64,000 nt of DNA from Dactylococcopsis salina PCC 8305 (GCF_000317615.1 NC_019780.1:2749840-2813839), one strand, 5' to 3'; positions 48,089 to 56,217 are shown, numbered from the stretch's first letter. The notes: generated by a model from the sequence alone, not told the origin. Numbers and translations are program-made.

Positions 48089-48465
48089 TATAGCGCTACG
48101 CGCTAGGCAAGAGGCAAGAGGCAAGAGGCAAGAGGCAAGAGGCAAAAGGCAAGAGGCAAGAGGCAAGAGGCAAGAGGCAAGAGGCAAGAGGCAAGAGGCA
48201 AGAGGCAAAAGGCAAGAGGCAAGAGGCAAGAGGCAAGAGGCAAGAGGCAAGAGGCAAAAGGCAAAAGGCAAGAGGCAAAAGGCAAGAGGCAAGTTGCCTT
48301 AGTAATACCATTTTGATAAACTGGCGCTACACACCAACCCATTGTTCCCCCCTTTCAAAGGGGGGTTAGGGGGGATTTACTGTAACTTGACTTCTCCAAA
48401 ATGGTATAAGGTATAGGTGAGTTTCAACATTTTGGAATGTCCTAACCTGATTTTGTAGCGCTATA
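48089..48465. mobile_element. 377-bp TATAGCGCTA element, copy 2, with a nested element
   Basis: It has the same ends as 34156-34262: TATAGCGCTA (48089-48098) and TAGCGCTATA (48456-48465). The GGCAAGA heptamer run is expanded to about 27 units (48104-48295). Inside lies a second element (48305-48407). There is no transposase. Long open frames in all phases across the heptamer run are artefacts of the repeat. Confidence 0.88.
48305..48407. mobile_element. 103-bp ATACCATTTT element nested in the larger one
   Basis: Inverted ends ATACCATTTT (48305-48314) and AAAATGGTAT (48398-48407) enclose CCCCCCTTTCAAAGGGGGG and TTAGGGGGGATTT. Related half-sequences with the ATACCATTTT or AATGGTATAA end occur near 49364 and 57126. 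It is absent from copy 1 of the outer element, so it inserted later. Confidence 0.75.
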
Positions 48466-48502
48466 GAAAGAGCGCTCGATCGGGATCAAACGCTGTCTGA
48501 AA

Positions 48503-49351
48503 TTAACCTTCTGCTCGTTCTAATTGCCAGAGAATCTGATTCCCTTCTCTGCGAACTCGTGACACGACCCAGTTCCGCCAAGACCAGTGACTCCCCCTAC
48601 TGGTGACAGCACTGGCGTTAACATTCATTAATTCCGCGAGTTCGGAACTACTGATGAGATAACCTTTTTGGGCGATTTCGTCAGCAATTCTCAAAGATTC
48701 AATGAGATGATTTAAACCCGTCATGCGATCGCCTTGTATCAAACGAGAGTCTTCCAGTGAGCGTTCTTCTAATTCTTCCATAGGATTTGCCAGTGTCTTG
48801 CTTGCGATTGGTTCAGGTGTCTCTGATTGTATCGTTTGCTTAACCTCAGCTACCGTATCGGAGTTAGCTGTAAGGGGAAATTCTAGGGTTTTTTTCAGAT
48901 TTGGCTGCTGACCTTGAGCAAAATGTCGCGCGATCGCGTCACAGCGTTCATTACCCGCAATGCCTTGGTGAGCAGGAACGTGCTTCCAAGTGACGAGGGA
49001 ATTATTAAGTTGGTCTAAAAGTTGCCAAAGGTCTTGATTAAGAACCGCTTTTCCTGTGCTAGTTTTCCAACCTTTCTTTTTCCACCCCTTTAACCATTGC
49101 GTCAGACCTTTAATTAGATACTGACTATCGCTGTAAAGCTGAATCGGTTTTGTCTGTCCACTGTCTCGGAACAACTGTAAAGACGCGATCGCCGCTTGTA
49201 ACTCCATGCGGTTATTTGTGGTTTCGCGTTCTGCGCCACCGATTTCATAAACCGAGCCATCTTGAAAATATAACACGGCTCCCCAACCCCCAGGTCCTGG
49301 ATTCCCCAGACAAGCGCCATCGGTATAAATGCAATCAATCACAGGTTTCAT
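48503..49351 (-). CDS. rnhA: Ribonuclease HI with C-terminal extension
   Basis: Cleaves RNA in RNA-DNA hybrids. The first 150 residues are a complete RNase HI: YTDGACLGNPGPGGWGAVL with D11, NNRMELQAAI with E50, LYSDSQYLIKGL with D75, and AHQGIAGNERCDAIA with D138. A further 130 residues follow a variable linker. The final domain (about 218-282: IADEIAQKGYLISSSELAEL, NVNASAVTSRG, WSWRNWVVSRVRREGNQILW) looks like a helix-turn-helix or nucleic-acid-binding module. I believe related long forms exist in other cyanobacteria. It probably helps substrate binding. Confidence 0.9.
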   Translation of the reverse strand: MKPVIDCIYTDGACLGNPGPGGWGAVLYFQDGSVYEIGGAERETTNNRMELQAAIASLQLFRDSGQTKPIQLYSDSQYLIKGLTQWLKGWKKKGWKTSTGKAVLNQDLWQLLDQLNNSLVTWKHVPAHQGIAGNERCDAIARHFAQGQQPNLKKTLEFPLTANSDTVAEVKQTIQSETPEPIASKTLANPMEELEERSLEDSRLIQGDRMTGLNHLIESLRIADEIAQKGYLISSSELAELMNVNASAVTSRGSHWSWRNWVVSRVRREGNQILWQLERAEG

Positions 49352-49362
49352 CAGTCAATTAA

Positions 49363-49621
49363 TACCATTTTCAAAAAGTTAGGTTATAGTATATCCCCCC
49401 TAACCCCCCTTATTTGTTATTTGTTATTTGTTATTTGTTATTTGTTATTTGTTATTTGTTCACTGGTCACTGATCACTGGTCACTGGTCACTGGGAGACG
49501 TTCCATAAAACGTCTCTACATTGGTCACTGGTCACTGGTCACTGATCACTGGTCACTGGTCACTGGTCACTGATCACTGGTCACTGGTCACTGGTCACTG
49601 ATCACTGGTCACTGATCACTG
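49363..49621. repeat. Heptamer arrays and small palindromes between the Uma2 gene and rnhA
   Basis: AATACCATTTT and a C-rich half hairpin (49364-49408) are followed by seven TTATTTG units (49409-49458), then CACTGGT/CACTGAT heptamers to 49621. The heptamers are interrupted by GGAGACGTTCC / ACGTCTCTAC (about 49493-49518). On the minus strand the array reads CAGTGAY and supplies the TGA stop of the Uma2 gene. Confidence 0.88.
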
Positions 49622-50185
49622 TAAAGGTTGATTAAAAATTTGTTCCACAGTCAAAGTAAGTTTAGAAAATTGCTGAGAAATAATCATTTCTTTTCCTTGA
49701 AAAACTCTTTCTTCATACAATCCTTCATCCCACTGTAAAATAGTAATGATCTGATTTTGAGGATCAATAATCCAGTATTCTGGAATCCCTAAAGCCGCAT
49801 ATTCGGAACGTTTGTAACGATAATCTCGTTTCCTTGATTCTGGACTCACAATTTCAACAACTAACTGGGGTGGCGTTTCAAAAACCGCCGATCGATCTAA
49901 CTGTGATTGAAGGATGGAGAGGGGAAAAATCGCGAGATCAGGAATCCGAGACTTATTAACTCCAGTTCTAATTCCAGCACCTTGTAAACAAACTAAGGAG
50001 AGATTATCGGCTTTAATTTGTTGTCCAAAAATCTCTTCTAAAAACTTACTAATTAATAAATGCAATAAGGTTGGTGGATTCATTAATTCGAGCTTTCCCT
50101 CCACCAACTCATAGGAGAAATCATCTCCGTTATCATAGTTTAAATACTCTTCAAAACTGAGAGACTTTTCCTCAATTGAAAACAT
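49616..50185 (-). CDS. Uma2 family (DUF820) putative endonuclease
   Basis: The 189-aa protein belongs to the large cyanobacterial Uma2 family, a PD-(D/E)XK nuclease-like fold of unknown role. It shows SFEEYLNYDNGDDFSYELVE (9-28), the catalytic-type stretch VNKSRIPDLAIFPL (D of PD) and LVVEIVSPESRKRDYRYKRS with ExV and K, then AALGIPEYWIIDPQ. All main family motifs are present. The last codon (Q) and the TGA are in a heptamer satellite, and the ATG touches the end of a short mobile element (50185-50299). Its own upstream control region has therefore been replaced by repeat DNA. Confidence 0.85.
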   Translation of the reverse strand: MFSIEEKSLSFEEYLNYDNGDDFSYELVEGKLELMNPPTLLHLLISKFLEEIFGQQIKADNLSLVCLQGAGIRTGVNKSRIPDLAIFPLSILQSQLDRSAVFETPPQLVVEIVSPESRKRDYRYKRSEYAALGIPEYWIIDPQNQIITILQWDEGLYEERVFQGKEMIISQQFSKLTLTVEQIFNQPLQ

Positions 50186-50299
50186 ATAGCAGTTCGATAT
50201 CTTATCTAAAAATTTGATGAACCGTTCCCCCCTTTCAAAGCCGAAGCAAAGTGAGGAGGTTAGGGGGGATTAATTTACAATTCTTATGGGATTGCTATA
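50185..50299. mobile_element. 115-bp TAGCAATCC element, copy 2
   Basis: TATAGCAGTTC (50185-50195) and GGATTGCTATA (50289-50299) are near-inverted ends. The inside CTAAAAATTTGATGAAC and TTAGGGGGGATTAATTTACA match copy 3 (51894-51993), with a CCGAAGCAAAGTGAGGA segment replacing one hairpin arm. Its first base is part of the Uma2 start codon. Confidence 0.75.
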
Positions 50300-50323
50300 G
50301 TCAGTTGGGTTATTTAAAAATGA

Positions 50324-50914
50324 TCAACTGCGTCGAGATTTTCCAATCCAACGCGCGGCAATTACACCACCAATAAAACCAAATAAATGTCCTTCCCAAG
50401 AAATACCAGCGCGAGTGGGAAGCACTCCCCAAATTAAACTACCATAAAAGACACCAACAATAATGGAAAGGGCGATCGAGGGAGTATTACGTTGGAAATA
50501 ACCTCGAAATAGTAGAAAACCCAAGTAACCAAAAATTAAAATACTAGCGCCAATATGGATTGAACCCGTTTGACCAATTAGCCAAACTCCTAATCCTCCG
50601 ACTAACATTGTAATTCCTGTTACTCGCCAAAAATCGCTGGTTTTTTGTAACATGGTTAGCCAACCGAGGGAGAGAAACGGAACAGTATTAGCGATTAAAT
50701 GAGGAAGATTACCATGTAAAAAAGGAGCAAAAAATATCCCCCTTAATCCGATAACATTACGCGGAATAATTCCAAATCGATCGAAAGAGTAAGAGGAAAT
50801 AACAAATAAATCAACTAATTCCACGACCCAAAAAATAGCGACTAATCCGAACAAAATCGTTAATTGATCTTTGAACTCTTCAAACGTTCCTTTTTCATTG
50901 TGGTAGCGAGTCAT
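50324..50914 (-). CDS. Rhomboid family intramembrane serine protease
   Basis: Probably cleaves transmembrane substrates within the bilayer. The 196-aa protein has about six helices with rhomboid signs: FAPFLHGNLPHLIANTVPFL with the HxxxN oxyanion helper, GSIHIGASILIFGYLGFLLF, where the serine of GAS is the expected nucleophile, and EGHLFGFIGGVIAARW with the paired histidine. The usual GxSG is G-A-S-I here, a deviation that might affect activity. Substrate unknown. It lies in a minus-strand run with DUF3143 and J-domain genes after a 49-bp gap. Confidence 0.82.
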   Translation of the reverse strand: MTRYHNEKGTFEEFKDQLTILFGLVAIFWVVELVDLFVISSYSFDRFGIIPRNVIGLRGIFFAPFLHGNLPHLIANTVPFLSLGWLTMLQKTSDFWRVTGITMLVGGLGVWLIGQTGSIHIGASILIFGYLGFLLFRGYFQRNTPSIALSIIVGVFYGSLIWGVLPTRAGISWEGHLFGFIGGVIAARWIGKSRRS

Positions 50915-50963
50915 AATTCATCCTTTTGCGGTTGAGTAATTAATAGGGAACTTGTAACATTAT

Positions 50964-51236
50964 TTAGGGACCCGAAAATACGGCAGCTTCCACATCTTCA
51001 CGACTTAAGGAATAAGGAAAAGAGCGACTTAAATCCCGCTTTCCTTCCGCAGCATTGAGATAAGAAACAACAATTTCTTCTACTTCTAAACTAATTTCAG
51101 CTTGCCAATTGGAAGTGGTAATTGACCAACAGTGTAATTGTTCGCTATCTTGTTGGCAACCTAAGTCTTTTAACCATTCTTCGAGAGCGGGTAAAGGATG
51201 ATTGTATAAGGGAGTATCAGCAGTGGGGAGAGACAT
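50964..51236 (-). CDS. DUF3143 family protein
   Basis: The 90-aa cyanobacterial protein of unknown function has the family pattern PLYNHPLPALEEWLKDLGCQ (9-28), CWSITTSNWQAEISLEVEEI (36-55), then VVSYLNA and SRSFPYSLSREDVEAAVFSG at the end. It is cytoplasmic, with no membrane segment. The gene begins two bases after the stop of the J-domain gene, so the two are probably one operon, an association I know from other cyanobacteria. This hints at a role connected with the J-protein. Confidence 0.85.
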   Translation of the reverse strand: MSLPTADTPLYNHPLPALEEWLKDLGCQQDSEQLHCWSITTSNWQAEISLEVEEIVVSYLNAAEGKRDLSRSFPYSLSREDVEAAVFSGP

Positions 51237-51238
51237 AA

Positions 51239-51769
51239 TTAAAGTTGGTGAATAAAGAACAAGAAAGATTTAATAATCGTAGAGGCTGGGGCAATTTCAG
51301 GAATCCGAAATGCTCCCTCGCCACGAGTCAAACCAATAATGATGACTAATAAAATACAAGTGACGAAAGTCGCACCTAAAATGAGTAAAACAAATACTTC
51401 TCCAGAGGAAAGCGGTCGATCGTTGCTGTCTAAATAAGCACTATTAACCACTTTCTTCGGGCTTTTTTCTTGTGCTTGAAAATGGAGAGGTTGTTGTATC
51501 ACATTCAATCGAGAATAACCAATTTGATGGTCATATAATGCTCGACGTTGCGGATTACTTAAAGTCGCGTAGGCTTCATTGAGTGCTTGAAACTTTGCTT
51601 TGGCAATATGCTGAGGTAAATCGGTTGTGTCGGGATGATACCGTTTGCTCAAATCTCGATAAGCCCGCCGAATTTCAAGAGGAGATGCGGAGGGATGTAG
51701 CCCTAATCGCCCATAATAACTATGAGCGAATTGTTTGGAAATTGCAGTAGAAGGATTAGTGGCTGACAT
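51239..51769 (-). CDS. J-domain protein with a C-terminal membrane helix
   Basis: Likely co-chaperone that recruits Hsp70 (DnaK) to a membrane. The 176-aa protein has a full J-domain (about 17-81: YYGRLGLHPSASPLEIRRAY, then RYHPD with the essential HPD, then ALNEAYATLSNPQRRALYDH). A linker follows, then a hydrophobic segment (VFVLLILGATFVTCILLVII, about 127-146) that should anchor it. There is no Gly/Phe region or zinc finger, so it is a type III J-protein. DUF3143 follows after 2 bases. Confidence 0.88.
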   Translation of the reverse strand: MSATNPSTAISKQFAHSYYGRLGLHPSASPLEIRRAYRDLSKRYHPDTTDLPQHIAKAKFQALNEAYATLSNPQRRALYDHQIGYSRLNVIQQPLHFQAQEKSPKKVVNSAYLDSNDRPLSSGEVFVLLILGATFVTCILLVIIIGLTRGEGAFRIPEIAPASTIIKSFLFFIHQL

Positions 51770-51850
51770 GATTTGAGTCTAAAGTTTGCGCCAAGATGTT
51801 AGTAAAGTTGGTGTTTTTCTCTTTATTCTATCTTGACACTCGATCGGGTG

Positions 51851-52110
51851 AGCATTGCGGTTAGGTTTCGTTTTGCTTCACTCAACCTACGACTATAGCA
51901 GTTCTAAATCTTATGCAAAAATTTGATGAACTATTCCCCCCTTTCAAAGGGGGGTTAGGGGGGATTAATTTACAATTAATTTAGGATTGCTATGCTTTGT
52001 TGGGTTTCGCCTTTGGCTTCACCCAACCTACGAGTGATTGGTGTTGGGTTTCGCGTAGAGACGTTCCATGGAACGTCTCTACACAACCTACGACTACTTC
52101 ACCCAACCTA
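51851..52110. repeat. Hairpin repeat block upstream of the J-domain gene
   Basis: GGTTAGGTTTCG ... CTCAACCTACGAC (51860-51893) is interrupted by a TAGCAATCC element. It is followed by GTTGGGTTTCGCCTTTGGC / CACCCAACCTAC and a third hairpin whose loop is the perfect 28-bp palindrome at 52055-52082 (GTAGAGACGTTCC and its complement). There is no gene in 51770-52123. Confidence 0.8.
51894..51993. mobile_element. 100-bp TAGCAATCC element, copy 3
   Basis: It runs from TATAGCAGTTC (51894-51904) to GGATTGCTAT (51984-51993) and holds CCCCCCTTTCAAAGGGGGG and TTAGGGGGGATTAATTTACA. It is nearly identical to copy 2 outside the hairpin. It is inserted next to a CCTACGAC repeat end. Confidence 0.75.
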
Positions 52111-52123
52111 CGACTAAATTGGA

Positions 52124-53626
52124 TTATTGGGGCGATCGACCATAAAGTTCGGTTAGCATTCCCAATCGATCGCGCAGTTCATTGGTTAACTGATCACGAC
52201 CATAGCGCCATTCCCAGTTATTCCCCAACTGACTGGGGGTATTCATTCGCGCTTCACTTCCTAAACCAAGAACATCCTGTAAGGGAATCACGGCTTGATT
52301 CGCCACTGATCCTAACGCTAAACGAATCATACTCCATTGAATCCCTTCTGAGGAAATGCCCCCTAAATACTGTCGCACAATCTCTTTTTGTTCGGCTTTG
52401 CGTTTTTTATACCAGCCAACGGTGGTGTCATTATCGTGAGTGCCAGTATAAACCAGACAATTTCGATCGTAGTAATTAAAGGGTAAATAGGGATTACCTG
52501 GACCGGAATCAAAAGCAAAATGTAACACTTTCATCCCTGGAAAATCAAATTTAGCCCGTAATGCTTCCACATCAGAGGTAATAATTCCTAAATCCTCAGC
52601 AACGATCGGTAATTCACCGAGACGTTCCCGTAAAATATGAAAGAACTTCTCTCCTGGCGCCTGTACCCAGTAGCCATTGCGAGCATCTTTTTCCCCTTGC
52701 GGCACCGCCCAAAAGGACTCAAAGCCCCGAAAATGGTCAATTCGCAATAAATCCACATAATCGAGAGTCCCTTCAAAGCGATGTAACCACCAATCAAAGC
52801 CATTGGCTTCCACTTTCTCCCAGTTATAAACGGGATTCCCCCATAATTGTCCGCCTTCGCTGAAATAATCGGGAGGAACACCCGCCATCAAAGACGGTTG
52901 ACAAGTTTCTGGATCAAGGCAAAAAATCTCTTGATGAACCCAAACCGCCATGCTGTCGTGAGCAACATAAATGGGAATATCACCGAGGATTTTAACTTTT
53001 CGTTCGTTGGCGTAATTTTTCAACGCTTTCCACTGACGATAAAACTCAAACTGGAGATATTTATGATAGTAAATTTCCCATCCGAGGTGTTTTTTCCATT
53101 TCTCTAGGGTTTGCGGATCACGTTTCGCTAATCCTTCTTCCCATTCATGCCAACTGATGCCATTATGGGCTTCTTTTAACGCCATAAAAAAGGCGAAATC
53201 TTCTACCCAATACTCATGTTTATGACAAAACTCATGGTAGGGAGTGCGCTGATCTTCGGGAAGGTTCGCAAACCGTTCAAAGGCTTTTCGCAGTAATGGC
53301 ATTTTTACTGCTTCGACTCGATCGAAATCGACTCTTTCTTCGGGAAGATTGGGAAATTGGGCGATTTCTTCTGGGGTTAATAGTCCTTTTTCCAATAATT
53401 GATCTGGACTAATTAATAAGGGATTGCCAGCTAAAGCTGAATAGGATAGATAGGGAGAGTTCCCAAACCCAGTGGGACCTAATGGCAAAACTTGCCACAA
53501 TTGTTGTCCACTGGCGGCGAGAAAGTCCACAAATTCGTAGGCGGTTGCGCCTAAATCTCCGATTCCATAGCGACTAGGAAAGGAGGTGGGATGTAATAAA
53601 ATTCCGCTTGCTCGGTCAAGTTGCAT
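52124..53626 (-). CDS. malQ: 4-alpha-Glucanotransferase (amylomaltase)
   Basis: Transfers alpha-1,4-glucan segments during glycogen turnover. The 500-aa GH77 enzyme has the standard motifs: RASGILLHPTSFPSRYGIGD at the start, GDIPIYVAHDS, the nucleophile region LLRIDHFRGFESFW (about 293-306), ELPIVAEDLGIIT with the acid/base glutamate, and YTGTHDNDTTVGWY. Length and order fit. The gene has hairpin repeats at its 3' end and is divergent from the small gene at 53785. Together with the phosphohexomutase nearby it belongs to sugar storage metabolism. Confidence 0.95.
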   Translation of the reverse strand: MQLDRASGILLHPTSFPSRYGIGDLGATAYEFVDFLAASGQQLWQVLPLGPTGFGNSPYLSYSALAGNPLLISPDQLLEKGLLTPEEIAQFPNLPEERVDFDRVEAVKMPLLRKAFERFANLPEDQRTPYHEFCHKHEYWVEDFAFFMALKEAHNGISWHEWEEGLAKRDPQTLEKWKKHLGWEIYYHKYLQFEFYRQWKALKNYANERKVKILGDIPIYVAHDSMAVWVHQEIFCLDPETCQPSLMAGVPPDYFSEGGQLWGNPVYNWEKVEANGFDWWLHRFEGTLDYVDLLRIDHFRGFESFWAVPQGEKDARNGYWVQAPGEKFFHILRERLGELPIVAEDLGIITSDVEALRAKFDFPGMKVLHFAFDSGPGNPYLPFNYYDRNCLVYTGTHDNDTTVGWYKKRKAEQKEIVRQYLGGISSEGIQWSMIRLALGSVANQAVIPLQDVLGLGSEARMNTPSQLGNNWEWRYGRDQLTNELRDRLGMLTELYGRSPQ

Positions 53627-53784
53627 CTCTATTTTCTGATTTTACTGGGTTCTATGATACTGCCAACAGATAGCATATTCTAGGGAATATCTCCACATTA
53701 TTTTAGATAAAACGCGATCGCATCTAGCATTTTTGATCAAAACTCAGTTAAGCTCATGGATGATCTGGTAAGTGAAATTGTCCC

Positions 53785-54039
53785 ATGATGCAACAACTTG
53801 ATTCTCTTTCTGACGCTGAAAACTTTATGTCTTTAGTTGATCCTTATCTCCTGAATGCTGCCCGATATATCTATCAAAAATGTTATGAGGTTTATCCCGA
53901 AAAAGCCGAACAGACTCAAGGGATTGCGATTAACCGTGAAACTTATCGCGGACAACTGATTTTTAACGAAAAACCGATTCTTCTGCCTTGGGAGTCTTTT
54001 ATTCCTTCTGAGGAACTGGTTAACCATGAATCATCCTAA
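53785..54039 (+). CDS. Small conserved-looking protein (84 aa)
   Basis: I do not recognise a named family. The sequence is a compact soluble protein: a helical first half (DAENFMSLVDPYLLNAARYI YQKCYEVYPEKAEQ, in two pieces) and a short beta-like end (YRGQLIFNEKPILLPWESFI). Two ATGs in tandem make the start uncertain by one residue. It lies alone between divergent malQ and the convergent phosphohexomutase gene. The composition and HIP1 context resemble resident genes. Confidence 0.6.
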   Translation: MMQQLDSLSDAENFMSLVDPYLLNAARYIYQKCYEVYPEKAEQTQGIAINRETYRGQLIFNEKPILLPWESFIPSEELVNHESS

Positions 54040-54112
54040 GATCACAAAAGTTAGGGGGGATTATCCCCCATTTTGTTTTAAAACTATACGGTTCAGTTCA
54101 CCCAGAGCGGTT

Positions 54113-55552
54113 TTATAATGCGATCGCCCATTGTTGCGCCCAATTTAAGATTGTCCTCACCTGCTTGTCATTTTTTGCCTCACAATACAATCGCAGCAGT
54201 GGTTCAGTGCCACTAAAACGCACTAATAACCAACTATCATCTTCCAGACGAAATTTATAGCCGTCGATGGTTTGACAGTCTTTAACGCTTTGGTTGGCGA
54301 TTTGCTGAGGCGGATTATTTTTTAAAACCTGTTGTACTCTTTGTTTCGCTTCTTCGTTGGCTAAAGATAAATCCACTCGATCGTAACAGGAATAAAATCC
54401 CACCGCTGCTTGTAACTCTCGATAAAGTGTTCCCAAATCTTTTTCTGCCATCACCACGGCTTCGATAACATACAATGCTGATAACAGTGCGTCTCTTTCG
54501 GGAATATGTGTTCCATAGCCGATTCCCCCTGATTCTTCTCCCCCTAACAGCACTTGCGTTTCTAACATTCGCTCGGCAATATATTTATAGCCAATGGCGG
54601 TTTCATGGAGAGGCTGTTGATATTGTTGCGCCACGAGCGGCATTAAATCTGAACCACTTACGGTTTTTACCACTTCGCCGCTAAATCCGTGATTTTTGAC
54701 CAGATGAGCAATTAAAATCGGAATCAGCACTTGTGAACTGAGGAAGTTTCCTTCTCCGTCAACTGCCGCGATTCGATCGCTATCACCATCAAAGACTAAT
54801 CCCACTCGTAACTGTTCGGGATGATCTGTTTTGGCTTGATGAATCGATCGAAACAAGTCGGGAATATAGCGCGGTAAGGGTTCCGGAGGATGTCCGCCAA
54901 ATAACGGATCACGATTGCTATTAATTTCTGTTACCCCTTCTCCCAAAAACCGAGATAATCCCCCTGACGCAGCACCGTGCATCACATCAGCAAAAATTCT
55001 TAGTTTTCCTTGTTCGATCGCGCTTTGAATCCGTTTAATATCAACTTTTGACTGTAACTCAGCGCTGTAAGCATCCCAGGGATTAAACATTTCTAATGTT
55101 CCCGCTTCAGTCGAGGAAACCGCGTCTCCTCTGGCGAACCGCGCTTCAATTTCCGCCGTTAGTTCTCGTGTCACAGAGCCGCCAAACGCTCCCTTGATTT
55201 TAAGCCCCAAATAGTCAGCAGGATTATGACTCGCGGTTAACACAAACGCACCGAGCGCGGATTGAGTTGTCGCTGCATAACTTAACGCTGGGGTGGGAGC
55301 ATAAGTATTGGCGAGATAAACATTAAAACCCGCCGCTTGTACCGCTTCAGCGGTGGTTTGGGCGAACTTTTCCGCTAAAAAGCGTCGATCGTATCCCAGC
55401 AAGATTAAATGATTTTGAGCTTGATTCCCATAATACTCGGCTAACACTTGCGCCGCGATCGGGGCTAACTGCTGCACTCGCGCAAAAGTAAAATCAGCAG
55501 CAATTACGCCACGCCAACCATCCGTCCCAAATTTTATCGGAGAATTAATCAT
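54113..55552 (-). CDS. Phosphoglucomutase/phosphomannomutase
   Basis: Moves phosphate between C1 and C6 of hexose phosphates. The 479-aa alpha-D-phosphohexomutase has IKFGTDGWRGVIAADFT (6-22), the active-site serine loop TASHNPADYLGLK (S108), the metal loop DGDSDR (about 254-259), the sugar-binding GEESGGIGYGTHIPERDAL and the C-terminal phosphate loop RFSGTEPLLRLY. Which hexose it prefers is not decided by these motifs; glucose or mannose, or both, are possible. A 101-aa gene lies 20 bases upstream on the same strand. Confidence 0.92.
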   Translation of the reverse strand: MINSPIKFGTDGWRGVIAADFTFARVQQLAPIAAQVLAEYYGNQAQNHLILLGYDRRFLAEKFAQTTAEAVQAAGFNVYLANTYAPTPALSYAATTQSALGAFVLTASHNPADYLGLKIKGAFGGSVTRELTAEIEARFARGDAVSSTEAGTLEMFNPWDAYSAELQSKVDIKRIQSAIEQGKLRIFADVMHGAASGGLSRFLGEGVTEINSNRDPLFGGHPPEPLPRYIPDLFRSIHQAKTDHPEQLRVGLVFDGDSDRIAAVDGEGNFLSSQVLIPILIAHLVKNHGFSGEVVKTVSGSDLMPLVAQQYQQPLHETAIGYKYIAERMLETQVLLGGEESGGIGYGTHIPERDALLSALYVIEAVVMAEKDLGTLYRELQAAVGFYSCYDRVDLSLANEEAKQRVQQVLKNNPPQQIANQSVKDCQTIDGYKFRLEDDSWLLVRFSGTEPLLRLYCEAKNDKQVRTILNWAQQWAIAL

Positions 55553-55572
55553 TTGTATTGAATTATTAGTTA

Positions 55573-55878
55573 TTACTTTGAGGAATTATCCTCGCTAAAT
55601 TCTAAATTAATCAGCAACGATCGCAGCTTCATCCGCTCAATATAGGGCCAACCGCCATTTTCTTCAATATCACGGAGCAATTGATATAAATCACGGCGAG
55701 TGTCTGGAAGTGCTGGGTGAAATAATTCTTCTCGGATTTGCCAATGTAATTTCTCCAAAACCCGCAACAAAGCCAACAAAGCCAAGCTGTCGCCCTCATA
55801 TTCTTTTGCAATTGCCAAAATCAGAGCCTTAATCCGTTCTGATTCCTGTGTCAACTTCTGACTTCCTTTTTCATCCAT
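55573..55878 (-). CDS. Hypothetical helical protein (101 aa)
   Basis: Entirely helical and soluble by appearance: an N-terminal helix (SERIKALILAIAKEYEGDSL), then ALLALLRVLEKLHWQIREEL, then DTRRDLYQLLRDIEENGGWP and a final MKLRSLLINLEF. I think it belongs to an unnamed cyanobacterial family. The gene precedes the phosphohexomutase by 20 bases on the same strand and may be co-expressed. It is divergent from psbO, 340 bp away. Confidence 0.65.
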   Translation of the reverse strand: MDEKGSQKLTQESERIKALILAIAKEYEGDSLALLALLRVLEKLHWQIREELFHPALPDTRRDLYQLLRDIEENGGWPYIERMKLRSLLINLEFSEDNSSK

Positions 55879-55953
55879 TGGCTAATAAAAGTTACAAAAA
55901 TTCATATTCAACAGTCTTCGAGGCTTTCCCAGTTAGGAAAAGCAACAGTAGAG

Positions 55954-55990
55954 TGTACAATGCCTAATTGGATGTTCAATTAGTTTTTTG
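55954..55990 (+). promoter_or_regulatory. TACAAT box and terminator-like hairpin upstream of psbO
   Basis: TACAAT at 55956-55961 could be a -10 box. It is closely followed by CTAATTG (55964-55970) pairing with CAATTAG (55977-55983) and six thymines. The hairpin would terminate plus-strand transcripts about 230 bp before psbO. The remaining spacer (55991-56217) probably holds the psbO promoter; I cannot place it exactly. Confidence 0.4.
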
Positions 55991-56217
55991 ATTATCGTGT
56001 ATGTTTTGGCTCTACTTTTCTTATCCCATCGGAAACCAACACGAAACTAATGCGCCCTCGTGTTAACTCAAATCTACCATCATCAGATGAGGATTAGACT
56101 GAAAAGGATAAGAATAATCAAGGGGAAGAGTTCTCTTTACCTTGAAAGTGCCAACTGGGCGCAAATTTAAGATTGCTGTAGCGGAGAGTTTTTTCAACAG
56201 AGGAATCAAGACGAATT

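Noticed and set aside
48054-48342. Several overlapping open frames on both strands with repeating RQEARGK or LLPLASC peptides
   Set aside because: They are translations of the GGCAAGA heptamer run, which lacks stop codons in all phases. They have no start signals or conserved features.
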